DNA of 24,177 bases from Klebsormidium nitens (taxonomy: Eukaryota > Streptophyta > Klebsormidiophyceae > Klebsormidiales > Klebsormidiaceae): contig DF237784.1 of assembly GCA_000708835.1 (NCBI GenBank), forward strand, positions 6,195 to 30,371, written 5' to 3'. A program made the translations under genes and the position numbers. Under the pieces are notes generated by a model. It searched no databases and was not told the DNA's origin. It was given only the letters and a program-made list of their open reading frames with translations. This document shows, one piece after another, positions 10,380 to 21,421 of this stretch; the stretch's first letter is position 1, and every line of letters starts with the position of its first letter.

Positions 10380-10775
10380 TGGGCCCCATTTGCATAATTA
10401 ATCTGGATCACTGCACTGATACATGATGCATGCACTGATGCATGCATATCACATACGTGCACGGACATGTTCAAGCTACTTCTGCTTGCACCAGTCCATT
10501 GTCTGATCGAGTTAAGAAATGATGCTGTTTGACACTAAGGCACGACACAATGCCTCAATTTCGATGAATAACTAAAGTATGAATGAGCAATCATACAGTG
10601 TGCGAGTCACTTAAAACACCTTCGTCGACAAGTTGGCAAAGCCTCAACAAAACACTTGTACCCTTGCTGAGTTCAGAATCTCCATGATCGGCTGACTTGT
10701 AAGCTTGCTCATGATTATAGCAAATCCCAAGATTACTGCCAAAGTCAGCTCAGAACAATAACCTAGGACCTACAC

Positions 10776-13700
10776 CTACTGTCCAGTTAAATAACGTTTT
10801 GTTTCCTCCAAGATTCTCCGTATACTACTCTTATCAAGATTAATGTCTTGTTTCAAGAAAACCTCGGACCCTTCCTCCCATCCTTTCGCCCAGACCGAAG
10901 TAGGGTCGGTAAAGGCCGCGTGACTGCCGTCGTACTTCCGCACCAGACTACTCTCCTCCTTAGACACGTTATAAGCGATGTAATGCATGCCGTTTTGACG
11001 AGCGCACTCGCCAAAGTCGCTCTCGCTCACCCATTCTGCCCCAATCGGCACCAACTGCACGAAAGCACATATCACGGTGTTCGTATTCCTGCGAAACTTG
11101 CTTCGATTTCCCTCTCTGCAATCTGAAAGGAAGATCTTGTTGGTCTTGTCTGTTAGAATTTCCGCTTGAATAATCTCCCCCGAGCGCGAACCGTGCTGGT
11201 CACTGTATCCTTGCACCTTGCAGCACCTCCGCCTTTCTGTGGCACTTTGGTTTCCCAGGTATAAGCGAAACATTCCTCGTGTTTTTCAATACCAGCGCGG
11301 ATCTCAGTCCTCGCTTTCAACTTACACACAGAGAACGAAGGACACCTTGGAAATTCCAAGTTTTGAAGATGCCGAAAGCCAGGACTGATCTCACGAGAGC
11401 AGATCGAAGGTGATTGGGACGAGACATGAAGACTTCCTGTTAGGAAGTCCAATCTGTAAAAAACGGCACCGAAGAATCTGAGGCAGAATCAATCGTAGAG
11501 GACAACGACAGGGAGAAGAACAAAAGACGAGGAGGAAAGGATGGACATAACCGGAAACTTCAGATGAAAACGGAAGGATGGAGGCAGGCGAATGGACGGA
11601 GACTGATGGAGACAAGGCGAAGAAGGGACCAAGGCTTCTCAAGAGACGGAAACGGAGATTGCATGAATAAGACCAAGTTGCAGGCGGAATCGGGAAGAAC
11701 ACGAGCGTGACGAAAAGGAGAAAGTCGAATGCGAGACAGGCGAACACAGGACCAAAGGTTCCGGATCAAACGACAAGCCGATCCAAAAGCAGTCGTCCCA
11801 AAACTCTTACCTGTATCAGCACGGTGCCCTTGCGCATCATGGTCATCTGACTCAGCCCCGCGCCGTGCACACCGAGCAGCGCGTCTAGTTCCTGCGTCGC
11901 CGCCATGGCCTTTGCGTTGTCCAAATTTTCTAGCAGACTCTCCGAGAGCAGCCGCAGCTCGAAGCCCATCTTGGACGCCTCCTCGATCACCTCCGCCTCG
12001 TTCAGCAGCCGCCGCGTCTTCTCGCGGTGCAGGATGCCCAGAACTAGGCTGCCCCCGGGGCCCGGAACTCTGCACGAAGAGTCTCACGAGATTAAGCGCA
12101 TGCGCCCAGGGGACCGCGGCCTGATGCGTTGATGCGTCAGGAAAATGCAGTTGTTTTGCGGGACAGGATGCCCAGAACTCGGCTGCCCCCAGGGCCCGGA
12201 ACTCTGCATGAAGAGTAGTCAAATCTTGATTTGTATGGACGGATAGCCAGATCCTGAGTTGAGAAGTGTCTCAAGCGAAGTTGACAGACCTTTCCGGACT
12301 TTTCGCGATGCAGGATAGGCCAGCACCAGGCTGCCCTTGGGCCCGGTACCCTGCACGAAATATTACGATGCCAAGTCTGTCTGCGTTTGGTGCTGAGGAT
12401 CAGCGGAGTAAAGCCTGATATGTTGATGCGCTCAAGCGCAGATACTTTGGGGTGTAGGATGCCCAGAAGTAGGCTGCCCCCGGGGCCCTGTACCCTGCGT
12501 GGCCAGAGATTGATTTTAAACCAGTTCTCGGATAACCATTGGAAGAGCCTCAAGGCAGACTTGTCGCGGTGCAGGGTGTCCAGTACCAGGCTGCTCCCGG
12601 AATTCCGGAACCCTGCCTGGACGAGAGGGCACGAACTAGATTCGGAGGTGTTAAAGTGGAGAGTGAGAGCCCATCATTACGGACTTCTAGTGGTGCAGGA
12701 TGCCCAGCACTAGGCTGCCCCCGGGGCCCGGAACCCTGCACGAAACATTTCAGAAGTTAGGCGCATGCGATCTGCCTTCGTTCTTCATAGCAAACCGATG
12801 CGTTGGTGGGTTGAAGAGCAGCTTTTGCGGGGCAGGATGCTCAGCACCAAGCTGCCCCCGGGGCCCGGAATCCTGCATGGACGAAAGGTCAGGTTTCGAC
12901 CTATGTAAGTTAACGTTGACTGAATATAAAAAAGCCCTTTCTGCGGACTCGCATTCAAAGAGGTCTGAGAATATATCGGAAGGACTTGAACGACCTTCTG
13001 CGGTGCAGGATGCCCAAGCACCGGGCTGCCTCCCGGGCCTGGGACCCTACAGGAGAAGTTGAGAGCGGGCGGTCCCTGTTTGATCTAAAAAACACAGCGA
13101 ACGGGGCGAGAGTGATGCCCGATCATTTGATGCGCAGAAGAGCAAAGTTCGAGGTGCAGAGTGCATATCCCCAGGCTGCCACCCTAGGTCAGCACCGAAA
13201 TTAGGGAGCCGGCATGAATAGACTCTCGATGCTTAGCTAGAAGTTTGGAGCGGAACGGTTTTGAGCGGGATCCAAGATCGACACTTCTTCTAAGGCTGAG
13301 GACCCAGCAGAAGCAGGTCAGCGTCTGCTCCTAAAGAACAGATACTTCTAGTCATGTCATGCCCGGCCGCTGGACACATTTAAGTCGATCGCCGATAAAA
13401 AACCTGGACATCTGGCCATCTAAAGGCTTTGGTTCCGCAACTGGGCCAGGCTATTCCCTGGCGAAGTGGGAGGTTTTGCAGCATGCGCACTGCAACTGCA
13501 CCAACTTCTGTCTCTGAGGACGAATCTTACCAGCAAAATTAGCAGACAATTTTGACCTTCCCTCCCGCTCCTTCCTCTTTACGAACATCCTTCCCTTGTC
13601 CTTCAGAATGCCGGTTCTCACTCCCGTCTCTCACCTCGGTTCCGGCACCGGCAGCCCGTACGCCCGCGCCGCCAGCTGTACGAACGCGTGGTTGTCCGCG

Positions 13701-16628
13701 CCGTCCGGCATCTGCTCCGGGTCCACGCACAGGTTCGGCCGGTGCAGCTTCAACCCCACCGTGACGTCACTGAAGCAGTGCACCTCCGGTTCCCGGTTCT
13801 CGTCCACTTCCTCCGAGCCCTTGTTCTCCGTCAGCCCGATCGGCAGGACGGGGTACTTCGAGAGCTCGCTCACGATCCGCCCGTACTTCAATTCCCACCA
13901 CCCTAGATAGTCCAGGACCCCGAACACGACCTCGCCCTTATAATGCTGCGTGCTTATAAATAGGGGGACGAGCCCGTCGCAGAACGTGTGGTAGCCGTTG
14001 CCGTTGTACCCCCCCACGGAGAAGACGACCGCCGGCGCCGCGTGGCGGTGCGTGCACTCCAGGGCGGTAACGTTGCTCGCGAAAGTGCTGGTGAGCGTTA
14101 CGGGCGCGACCATGGAATTCATCGCGGTCTGGCGCGCGAGCGCGTGGATGTGCTCTTGCACTTTGTCGCGCGCCATCGTTACGGGGCCGGTGTAGTAGTC
14201 GCTGCTCTGCTTCAGGGGGTGGGGCTTGATGACCACGGAACCACGCACAGTGGAGGGCTGTAGGTAACGAATTGTGGAGGTTAGCATCAAATTGCTTTTA
14301 TGGTCTGCGGTTGAGATTGTTGCCGCTCTGCTTCAAAGGGTGGGGCTTATTGACCACGGAACCACGCACGGTGGAGGGCTGCAGGGGGGGGAAGAGGAGA
14401 CGGGAGCAAGCATTTATCCGCCTTGAAAAACTTTCTTGCGTCTTCAAAGGTTGGCGCTTTGCTTTTCGAGGTAAAGCTTGATGACCAGGAAACAAAGCAC
14501 GGTTCAGTGCTAAAAGTCGGAGGAATCGAGGGTCAGCTCGAATCTATGGCCCTCGATCGGTGGCAAGGAACACACCATGCTTCTGACGTTGACCAAGTTG
14601 CAGCTCTACGTCAGTGGATTCGTCCTGATTGAGACATAGCAAGGCATGATGGTTGGCTGCAAAGGGCGTTAGAAGATCTGCGAGGGCGGGGATCCTCGTG
14701 CGTACAAAGAGTCTCGTTACGATCAGTCACAAGTCCCGTGGAATAGTGTCAGGTCCCTGCGCCGCGCTGTTTCGACGAGAAAATAACAGTAAAGTGGGCA
14801 AGCCTTCTTTTCCAATTTCAACGGGGAAACGGCAAGCCGTCATTTTCTATACGTTCGACTTCTTGAAATTTGATGCTCGACGAGCCATACGAGCACGAAG
14901 CGAAGGACGAGCGATGACAAAGGCGTTTTGAGGGGTCAGAGTCGATTACGGGGCAAAAGCATACCTGCGTTGCCACCAACACGATCTTCCGGTTGACCAC
15001 ATCAATGCGCACGTCCCCAATCATGCGGCAGACGTCCGACCTTTCGTCGGACATGTCGCACAGGAACGCCTCCGGTGGCGTCCTATTGATGCTGCGGTCC
15101 GTTATTTGCCAGCTCGAGATGACGGTGCGCATGGTGCCTGGACCCGTGCCCATTACTCCCCCTGGAAAAGCAAAGTAAGCTTTCGTTACTGCTCGTTGAG
15201 TGCGTTTCTGATTGAGTCTGCACTCTGCTTGCTCGACATCACTGCTTCCGCGCGGTTTGGATCCGTATGCATCACTTCGCCTGCAAGGCAGAAGCAGTTG
15301 GGGTGAACACCTTTCAAGCGATGGAAAGAGGAAACAGTAAGTTTGTCACGGAACTTCAGGGACCCAGAGGGGAAGTTGAAAGTGATCAGCATATAGCGGA
15401 ACCGCAGGGACCCAGAAGGGAAGTTGAAAGTTATCAGCGTATAGCGGAGGGTATCATAAAGTCATAGGTTCGCCTCAGAACTGGAACAGCTTGTGGTCAT
15501 TCAGGACGCCGCCACTGGGCCATACTCGAGTACAGCAGCAATGAAGCGTACGCCATTGAACAACAGTTCAAGAAATACATCGTAATCACCTCCGCCCACG
15601 ACACTCTAATCCCTGATGTAAGAATCTCTGACGAATCTCATTTGGCGTTTGTCTCGGTATCAGAAATGAAAGGCTCCTGACCCGCAGAACGTTGACAGCA
15701 GCAGCCAAAAGAAAGAAAACATTTGAGGCTAGAATTGCGACACTGAGCACAGCGATGCACCTTGTGGCCACTTTTAAGGTCCCGGATCACATATGGCTGG
15801 GGAAATGGGCCTCTACGTCATACTGACTGATCATTAGCGAACCTTCTTTTTCCACAGAACGTGGACAACCCGACCACAGAGTACAAAGGGGTCTTGAGAA
15901 GGCCCCAGTAATGCAGGTTCTTCAGACTTCGAACTCGACATTGACTTGTCCCTTCTTCCATACGACATGGCAAAGCCGCAGCTTGAAAGCCTATTACCAC
16001 CTTCACTGAAAAGCGAGACCTCTCCTGCATCTAACCGACTTTCAGACAGCGCTCCCTCAGCATCGGGCAACGAGCCCTTTCTTTCAGCTTTCGAAGCTTC
16101 TAATTCTGGCCTTGTAATGCCACCCGCCAAAATAGCGCACGCTATTTCTTATTGTATTCCCCGTAACGGAAAGAAACAAGGAAGAAACTCTCTGACCGCC
16201 TGCCAGAGCTCAATACAAGACGGCAAGGTCGCAGCTTAGAGACCATCACCAGCTCAACCGGAAAGCAGAACTCTTTCTGAATCTGGCTTCCTTAGATTCC
16301 TTTGCCCTTCCAAAGCTGCAACTCCAGTCACTCATCAAAACAGCTCACAGGTCTTTGTCTTTCAGCCCCCTAAAGGAAGGAAAGAAGGGGCCTTTCATTG
16401 CAAGAAAAATCAGACCTCTTGATATCAAAATAGACACCGCTCACCCCATCCTGTGGCCGCCTGCCAGAGCTCCCATATGAGCACCCCAAAGATGACCCCC
16501 ACCAGAAACGCCGTCCGCACCGGGAGGCTCAGAAATTTCCGGTCATGCCCAGCGGTGGGGGTTCGCACCGGGGACGGGGTCATAATGATGGTGTCAAAGT
16601 CCACGCGCCTGCCAGAGGGACACAACAC
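10776..16628 (-). CDS. GT61 family glycosyltransferase (DUF563), type II membrane protein
   Basis: Five exons on the minus strand join in phase: 16628-16445, 15161-14965, 14257-13635, 12069-11811 and 11054-10776, giving about 513 residues. Exon 1 gives a basic N-terminus and one membrane anchor at about 37-55 (VRTAFLVGVIFGVLIWELW), as in Golgi glycosyltransferases. Exon 2 has the CDMSDERSDVC ... GDVRI motif typical of plant GT61. Exon 3 has AVVFSVGGYNGNGYHTF and HCFSDVTVGLKLHRPNL. Exon 4 has GVHGAGLSQMTMM at about 401-413 and TVLIQ. Exon 5 continues LVPIGAEW, ESSL, DP and KGW. GT61 enzymes add xylose, arabinose or GlcNAc to glycans and cell-wall polysaccharides; the substrate here cannot be told. 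An in-frame second ATG lies at 16583. Introns 2 and 3 contain duplicated exon starts (described separately). The 5' end faces the J-domain gene. Confidence 0.88.
12150..13200 (-). repeat. Array of about eight decayed copies of the GT61 exon 4 start, in intron 3
   Basis: The true exon 4 start lies at 12069 and its copied block is about 12020-12075. Copies begin (plus-strand AGGAT anchor) at about 12165, 12312, 12456, 12573, 12697, 12834, 13007 and 13158, spaced 117-173 bases. Each has the core GCCCAGCACTAGGCTGCCCC, then CGGGGCCCGGAACCCTGCA, reading on the minus strand as an acceptor-like TGCAG followed by codons for VPGPGGSLVLGILHR(E/R)K. The copy at 12697 differs from the true exon at 2 of 51 bases. 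The others carry substitutions, 1-base indels or a stop. Spacers are much more diverged, though some share a TTGATGCG word. Most acceptor AGs are kept; the last copy (about 13158) is too degenerate to judge. No clear donor follows the cores. Confidence 0.88.
14201..14510 (-). repeat. Duplicated exon 3 starts of the GT61 gene
   Basis: The true exon 3 start is at 14257. Its block at 14201-14262 recurs at 14322-14384, keeping the minus-strand acceptor CTGCAG and the codons for PSTVRGSVV-KPHPLKQSG, with one I-to-N change before diverging. A third, more decayed copy lies at about 14441-14510 (GCTTGATGACCAGGAAACAA against GCTTGATGACCACGGAACCA). Spacing is about 120 bases. The extra copies are inside intron 2 and would not be needed for the 513-residue reading. 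Confidence 0.82.
15357..15450. repeat. 48-bp tandem duplication in GT61 intron 1
   Basis: CAGGGACCCAGA begins at 15357 and again at 15405, followed in both by GGGAAGTTGAAAGT, ATCAGC and TATAGCGGA. Two units differ at only a few positions. They are non-coding and lie in the 1,283-base first intron. Confidence 0.9.
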
Positions 16629-18715
16629 TTTGACCCCGTGCTTTGGTCTGCCATGTTGAGGAATAGGGCGAGGGGAGTTGTGTTGGAATTGGAAAAAGCT
16701 AAAGCAGGGACTTGCAATGTCGGCATCCTTGCGCAGGGAGCTGAAAAATGGGCCATGACTAACCCAAAATGGTTTAGCGGTTCGCTGCCCTGTTGCTGAA
16801 GGAGGACGGCTGCTGCTGAACGTTGTTTAACGAGACCAGTTAAGGGCAGAGGTCTTCGTATAACCAGGACACTGTGATATGCTCCGAAGGCTCTGATGAA
16901 GGGGCGCTGTGCTTGATGAACCTCAACATGGAAGTTGAAGGGTGCTAAAAGTTCAAGTGCTGCAAAAGGCTCGTGCTTCGTTTGAATGCGTGACCCCAGT
17001 GTCTGTCAATATCAGCAGATGGCTTAGCCTTTACATCAGTTCTTGATGTACTTATTTTTCGTCTCTGTTTTGGGCAGCTCTCATTTTGCCAAATTGCAAT
17101 GGTCTCAGCAGCTATGACAGCTGGTATGTGGACACTTTGTTAGTTGCCAAATCTAACTCAGACTATCGTGGCTGACGCTTGAACCATGAGGAGGCAATCA
17201 ACAAAACCTCTATCCCCTTCTTGCTAGGCTACATAATGAGGGTCGCTTGCAGTCCACTCTGGCTTCTTCCTCTTCATCTCAACCTTTTGACTGGACGGCA
17301 TGTGCAACATAGACTGTAAGGCACAAGCACCGCAAATGTTTTGAAAATTAAGAATACTAAAGGGCACCACTTTTACAGTTGAAAGCAGGACACAAGAGCA
17401 GAAGCAACTTCTTAGTTGCCCTCACCATCCAGCAGTTCACAACAACACCCAACATCCCTCCACCACACCGCTCCTTTCGCAGCAGAAGAAGTCCTGCAGA
17501 AGTTTGGCTCGATTTTTTTGAAGATCAGCAAGAGGGCTCACCTAACACTGCTATCGCCACCACATTTCCTTGGCGTTGGCATGAGCAGGTACTACAAAGA
17601 CATGTCAGTGACTTACAAGCTGAAGATGTAAGTGGAGGGCGAAATGACGAGGGGCAGTGTAACACGAGAAGGGTGCAATGCACTCTACACAACTTCGGCG
17701 CTACCCTTGATGCACCAACGCGCAAAAGGTGGTCGGCGCAGATTTACAGATGCTGCTTGGGCATGATGCCGTCCCCAGATCCAGTGGATGGCAAAGCCGT
17801 AAAGGTTCCTCAGAGAGATGGCTACCAAAAATGTTGTAATCACAACGTGTGCGTCCCAAGTTCAACCTTGTTGATGACGCCAAAATGGAGCGAAGGGGCA
17901 TGCTCCCATAAAAACAGGAGCTCTGATCGCTGCCTCTGCAGACCATGCATGCAACTTGCAAGGCTACGGTAGGCAGGTTCAAACTTTCAGTGTTTTCGTC
18001 AAACCTGGCCTCCTTAACCAGGTTCTTTCTGTGTCGAGTACATGATCTGAGCCGTCGGATAGCTATGTTTAAAGAAGCGAACGGTCATACGACGGATTGT
18101 TGAAATGATTATTTGGTCAAGCGGCCACCTAGTTTTCAATTTCTACATACCGTAAACGCAAAACCTACAGGCTACAATCTTGGCCCTTGGGTGATCACTG
18201 TTCCGATCGACCCTCCAGATCACCCGGGGAGTCCCTGGTAGAAGGCAAGGGGCGGGGACAGGCACAACAATTTGGGCTGCGACTAGGTGACCAGATGCGG
18301 CAAAGACCGGGGCACAAGTCCGGGAGAAGGTAGGAGAAGGGGTCCATTCACCGACCACTTCAAGCCGACCCACTAAATCAGCTACCCCCTTGCTCCTAAT
18401 TTCGCGGAAGCATGCTTCCCCTGCCTTGCCCATTGGCATTGGCATTGGGAAGGTAGCCGTGGGTTTCCTTCTTTTCCCAGCTCTGGTCATCTTCGCCCGT
18501 TCAAGGAACCCTGGCTTCCTAGATGCAGCAGCACTGTGAGGACGTAGGGTCGCCTAGGTCTGGGTATCAACTTTGAATGTTGATCAAGTAATCAGTGAAA
18601 CCGGAATGGTTGGCGGAAGTCCGCTGGCGAAGCTAGCGTATGTTGAACAAAATTAGGTTGAAGCAGCACAAGGAGAGGCGTAGAAACACAGCGAGTAGGA
18701 GATAGCTTAGTGAAA
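16629..18715. promoter_or_regulatory. Divergent intergenic spacer between GT61 and J-domain genes
   Basis: About 2.1 kb separates the two start codons, so both promoters must lie here. I see no confident TATA box and no recognisable gene. Two longer open stretches (about 17380-17972 on plus, 18143-18490 on minus) have no family signature. The plus one lacks an ATG near its start; the minus one starts with ATG, contains a short Pro-Met repeat and could be a small orphan gene, but support is weak. Confidence 0.45.
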
Positions 18716-21421
18716 ATGGCGGGGAAGGAAGAGGACCTGTATCTGGTGCTTGGCTTGGAAAAGGGATTGGAGAGCACAGAGGCAGAAGTGAAGAAAGCTT
18801 ACAGAAAAAAGGCGTTGGAGTCTCACCCAGACAAGAGGCCGGACGACAAGAATGCTGCGGCAGAGTTTGATCGCATCCAGAAAGCTTATGAAGTCCTGGG
18901 AGACGAAAAGGCTAGGAAAGCTTATGATGACCTCAGAAAAGTGCAAAGGGCCAGGGCCGATAGGGATGCTGCGAAGGGGGTGAAGCGGCAGAAGATGATG
19001 GACGATCTGAAAAAGCGGGAGGATGCATATGTGCATGAGAGGAGTGCTGAGGAGATGGCCAGGATGAAGCTCAAGGCAGAGGTGAGGGGATTGTGCGCTC
19101 TGACCGGGTTACATGCTGTTGTTGAGTTTCTCGAAGAATCATTGCACTTGCAAAGCATTGGAGGTGGGGCAAATCTGGCTTCACTTGTATCTTGATCACA
19201 TCTCCTTGCTTGGTGTTGGAGCGAAACCGGAAGGGTGTTCGCAACTTTAGATTACTTGAGGCGAATCTAGGTAGTGGTGGTTCTCAGAGGGCACGTCTTC
19301 ATAGGTTGCGGAAGGGCTTCGAAAACTGAGCGGTTCCAGTAAAGTTTTTGGTTCCAAGTAGTGGTGCTTATCTACAAATCGGGTCTTCTGAGAGAACTTG
19401 GTGGTGGCCAAATTGGCAGGTGCGGGCAGTATGCTTTCCTGTCAATCTGCTTCTATCGAAGTTCATGCAGTGTACTCTTGGGGAAGTCTGTCCTTTCCTT
19501 TTTCTTTCCCTTGATCTTTAAACATGTAAGTCAACCACCGAATGAGTTTCATCTTGGGCCTCCGTATTTGATGCTTCCAAGGGCAATTTGCCATCTGGCA
19601 CCTCATGCTAAGCCTGCGAATCTGCTCTGCCCCCCTGCAGATCGCCCGGGTACGCCAGGAAAACATTGCCCGCCAGAAGCGCCAGCAAGAAGAGCTAGCC
19701 GCAGCTCAGGAGGCAGCCCGTCGCGCATCTGGGGGGGTCACATCCACCCCCGGATCCACCCCTGGGGCCGAAAGCACCATTCTGCAAGGTGCCACTCTCG
19801 CACGGACCCTCAAAGTCACATGGGACCGTTCGCGCGAGGGGGCCCTTGAAGACTACGGGGCGGAGAAACTCAGAAAGGTGTTCTTAAAGTTTGGCGCAGT
19901 TGAGGACATCATCGTAAAGGAGGAGGTGAAAAAGAAGAAGAAGGGTAGCGCGCTGGTGGTTATGGGGGCTGAGGCGGGGGCGGCCGCGGCGATTGGGGCG
20001 GTGTGCGGGGATCTGAGCAACCCGCTTTTAGTTAAGCCAGCGGTACCGGGGTTGATTCCCGGCCAGGGGGGTTCAGTGGATGAAGCAAATAAACCCCCTG
20101 GGAACAGCACGAATCATGCTGATGGAAGCGCGGCAACTGGGAATGGATTCAAGAGAGCGGATGTAAGTGGAGCACAGACGACCGGTGTGAGTGGGGGCCA
20201 GACGAGTGGGGGGAATGGGGCCCAGACGAACGGAGCTGAAACAAATGATAGAAGCGGGGCGCAAGAGGCGGTCGACGACGGGGCTGAAAGTGAGGGCGCA
20301 ACCCGGCAAGGAGCCGAAGGTGGCATAGGAAACAGCGGAGTTGGGCAGAAACCAGGCATGAGTGGCAGCCAGGTATGTTACGATATACGATAATCTCATA
20401 CCTCACTCTTCGAAATGCTTCCAATCCGTTTCTTCTCGAGCCATGAATGCGCTTCTCTGGCACGCCAGCGTTTTATACTCTTGATAAGGATAAGGCCAGG
20501 TTTTGGCTCGTCAGTTTTGGCTCGATGCTAGGAAGAGCCGTACGGACATAGAGAGCGCTCCCGAGTACTGTGCAGGCCAAGGTTGGCTTTTTTTCTTGAT
20601 ATCTGAAGGTGATTGTCTGGGCCTTGGTAAGTTTGTGCTTTGCAAACGGCGCCAAGCACTGAAGCGGACCCGGATTACAAGAGGATCTCGATTCTGGTTT
20701 GCTTGCCTCCCCTCATCCAAAGTTTCTGACTCGGCTTCTCTGATGCAGCGGCCCAACATCTTTGCGAACGGCCCTCCTCGGCCACTGTTTCCTGGCGCCG
20801 GCAGCTCGCTGAACCCGGGCGCATTCAGCGGCGCCGCAGCGGCGGCCAGTTCGGGGTCCCACAAGGACTACGAAAACGTGACTCTCATGCGGATGCGACA
20901 GGTAAGTTGCACAATTCGAATCGGTTCAGTCAGATCAAGGATTCTTTGGTTTAAGCTCAAACGTTTGAGATCGTTCGAGGGATAGTCAGACAGGCCAACG
21001 TGAGAAAGACAGGGTCTGTCATGCAGCAGTGCCCTCTGTTTGGACCGGTCCATCTGGCTAGCTTCGATATCCAAACGATCGAAGCCCATGGATGTGGTAC
21101 GTGTTGAAGAAAACTACTGCTTTGCTGGAAATTCCTAGTGAAAAAACTTCACAGTGTGCAAAAAGGAACTGGCGGTCTAGCTGCAAAACGTAGCATTCAA
21201 CGTGGCGACGAGTTCTGCCAGCAACACTGCACCGTTTGACCTTTTACAGAGAATAGTGTTTGCAGCAGTTACTTGTTTGAGGGTTCCATGAGTCGTTCTG
21301 AACACCCAGAATGGTGTATCTCATGCGGTTTCTCTTGGTGCAGGCTGCTGAGCGGGCCAGGCTCATCCGAGAAATGGAGGAACAGGATGCACGAGAGGCA
21401 GAAGCTGAGAAGGGCTCGTAG
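18716..21421 (+). CDS. DNAJC17: DNAJC17-type J-domain and RRM protein
   Basis: Four exons join in phase 0: 18716-19081, 19641-20372, 20749-20901 and 21344-21421, giving 442 residues. The start is the ATG at 18716 ([15 protein letters not shown]). The J domain spans about 7-72, with the HPD motif at 37-39 for stimulating Hsp70. A basic, charged coiled-coil segment follows (about 80-152). An RRM-like fold lies at about 177-255 ([10 protein letters not shown] ... [16 protein letters not shown]). The C-terminal helix [25 protein letters not shown] matches the end of the DNAJC17/Cwf23 family. Members act with the spliceosome in the nucleus. A Gly/Ala/Gln/Thr-rich stretch at about 258-366 makes this protein longer than the roughly 300-residue animal form. 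It contains two in-frame donor-like sites (see findings). Confidence 0.92.

Larger units (their letters stand above)
9246..10775. other. Convergent intergenic region, no gene
   Basis: This is the spacer between the 3' ends of the F-box gene and the GT61 gene. No open frame has a family signature. It is AT-rich and dense in GCATGC and ATGCAT palindromes (for example 9966-9976 and 10424-10446). It also holds two short tandem repeats: CTATTAA at 10268-10294 (about 3.5 copies) and a 13-base direct repeat CTTATATGGTACG at 10354-10379. Confidence 0.6.

Noticed and set aside
11560-12222. 220-codon minus-strand open frame across GT61 exon 4
   Set aside because: It is out of frame with the GT61 motifs and is an artefact of the GC-rich exon and its duplicated core.
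12150-13200. CRISPR-like array (conserved cores with variable spacers)
   Set aside because: The sequence is eukaryotic, core-to-core spacing varies from 117 to 173 bases, there are no cas genes, and the core is plainly copied from the adjoining GT61 exon.
15946-16239. 97-codon plus-strand frame inside GT61 intron 1
   Set aside because: No family signature; it lies antisense within an intron whose flanking exons join cleanly.
17379-17972. 197-codon plus-strand open frame in the divergent spacer
   Set aside because: It opens with TTG, has no ATG until near residue 130, shows no domain, and has no clear splice partners.
18143-18490. 115-codon minus-strand open frame starting with ATG
   Set aside because: There is no recognised domain or homology, and the composition fits a GC-rich upstream region. 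It could be an orphan gene, but the sequence alone does not support it.
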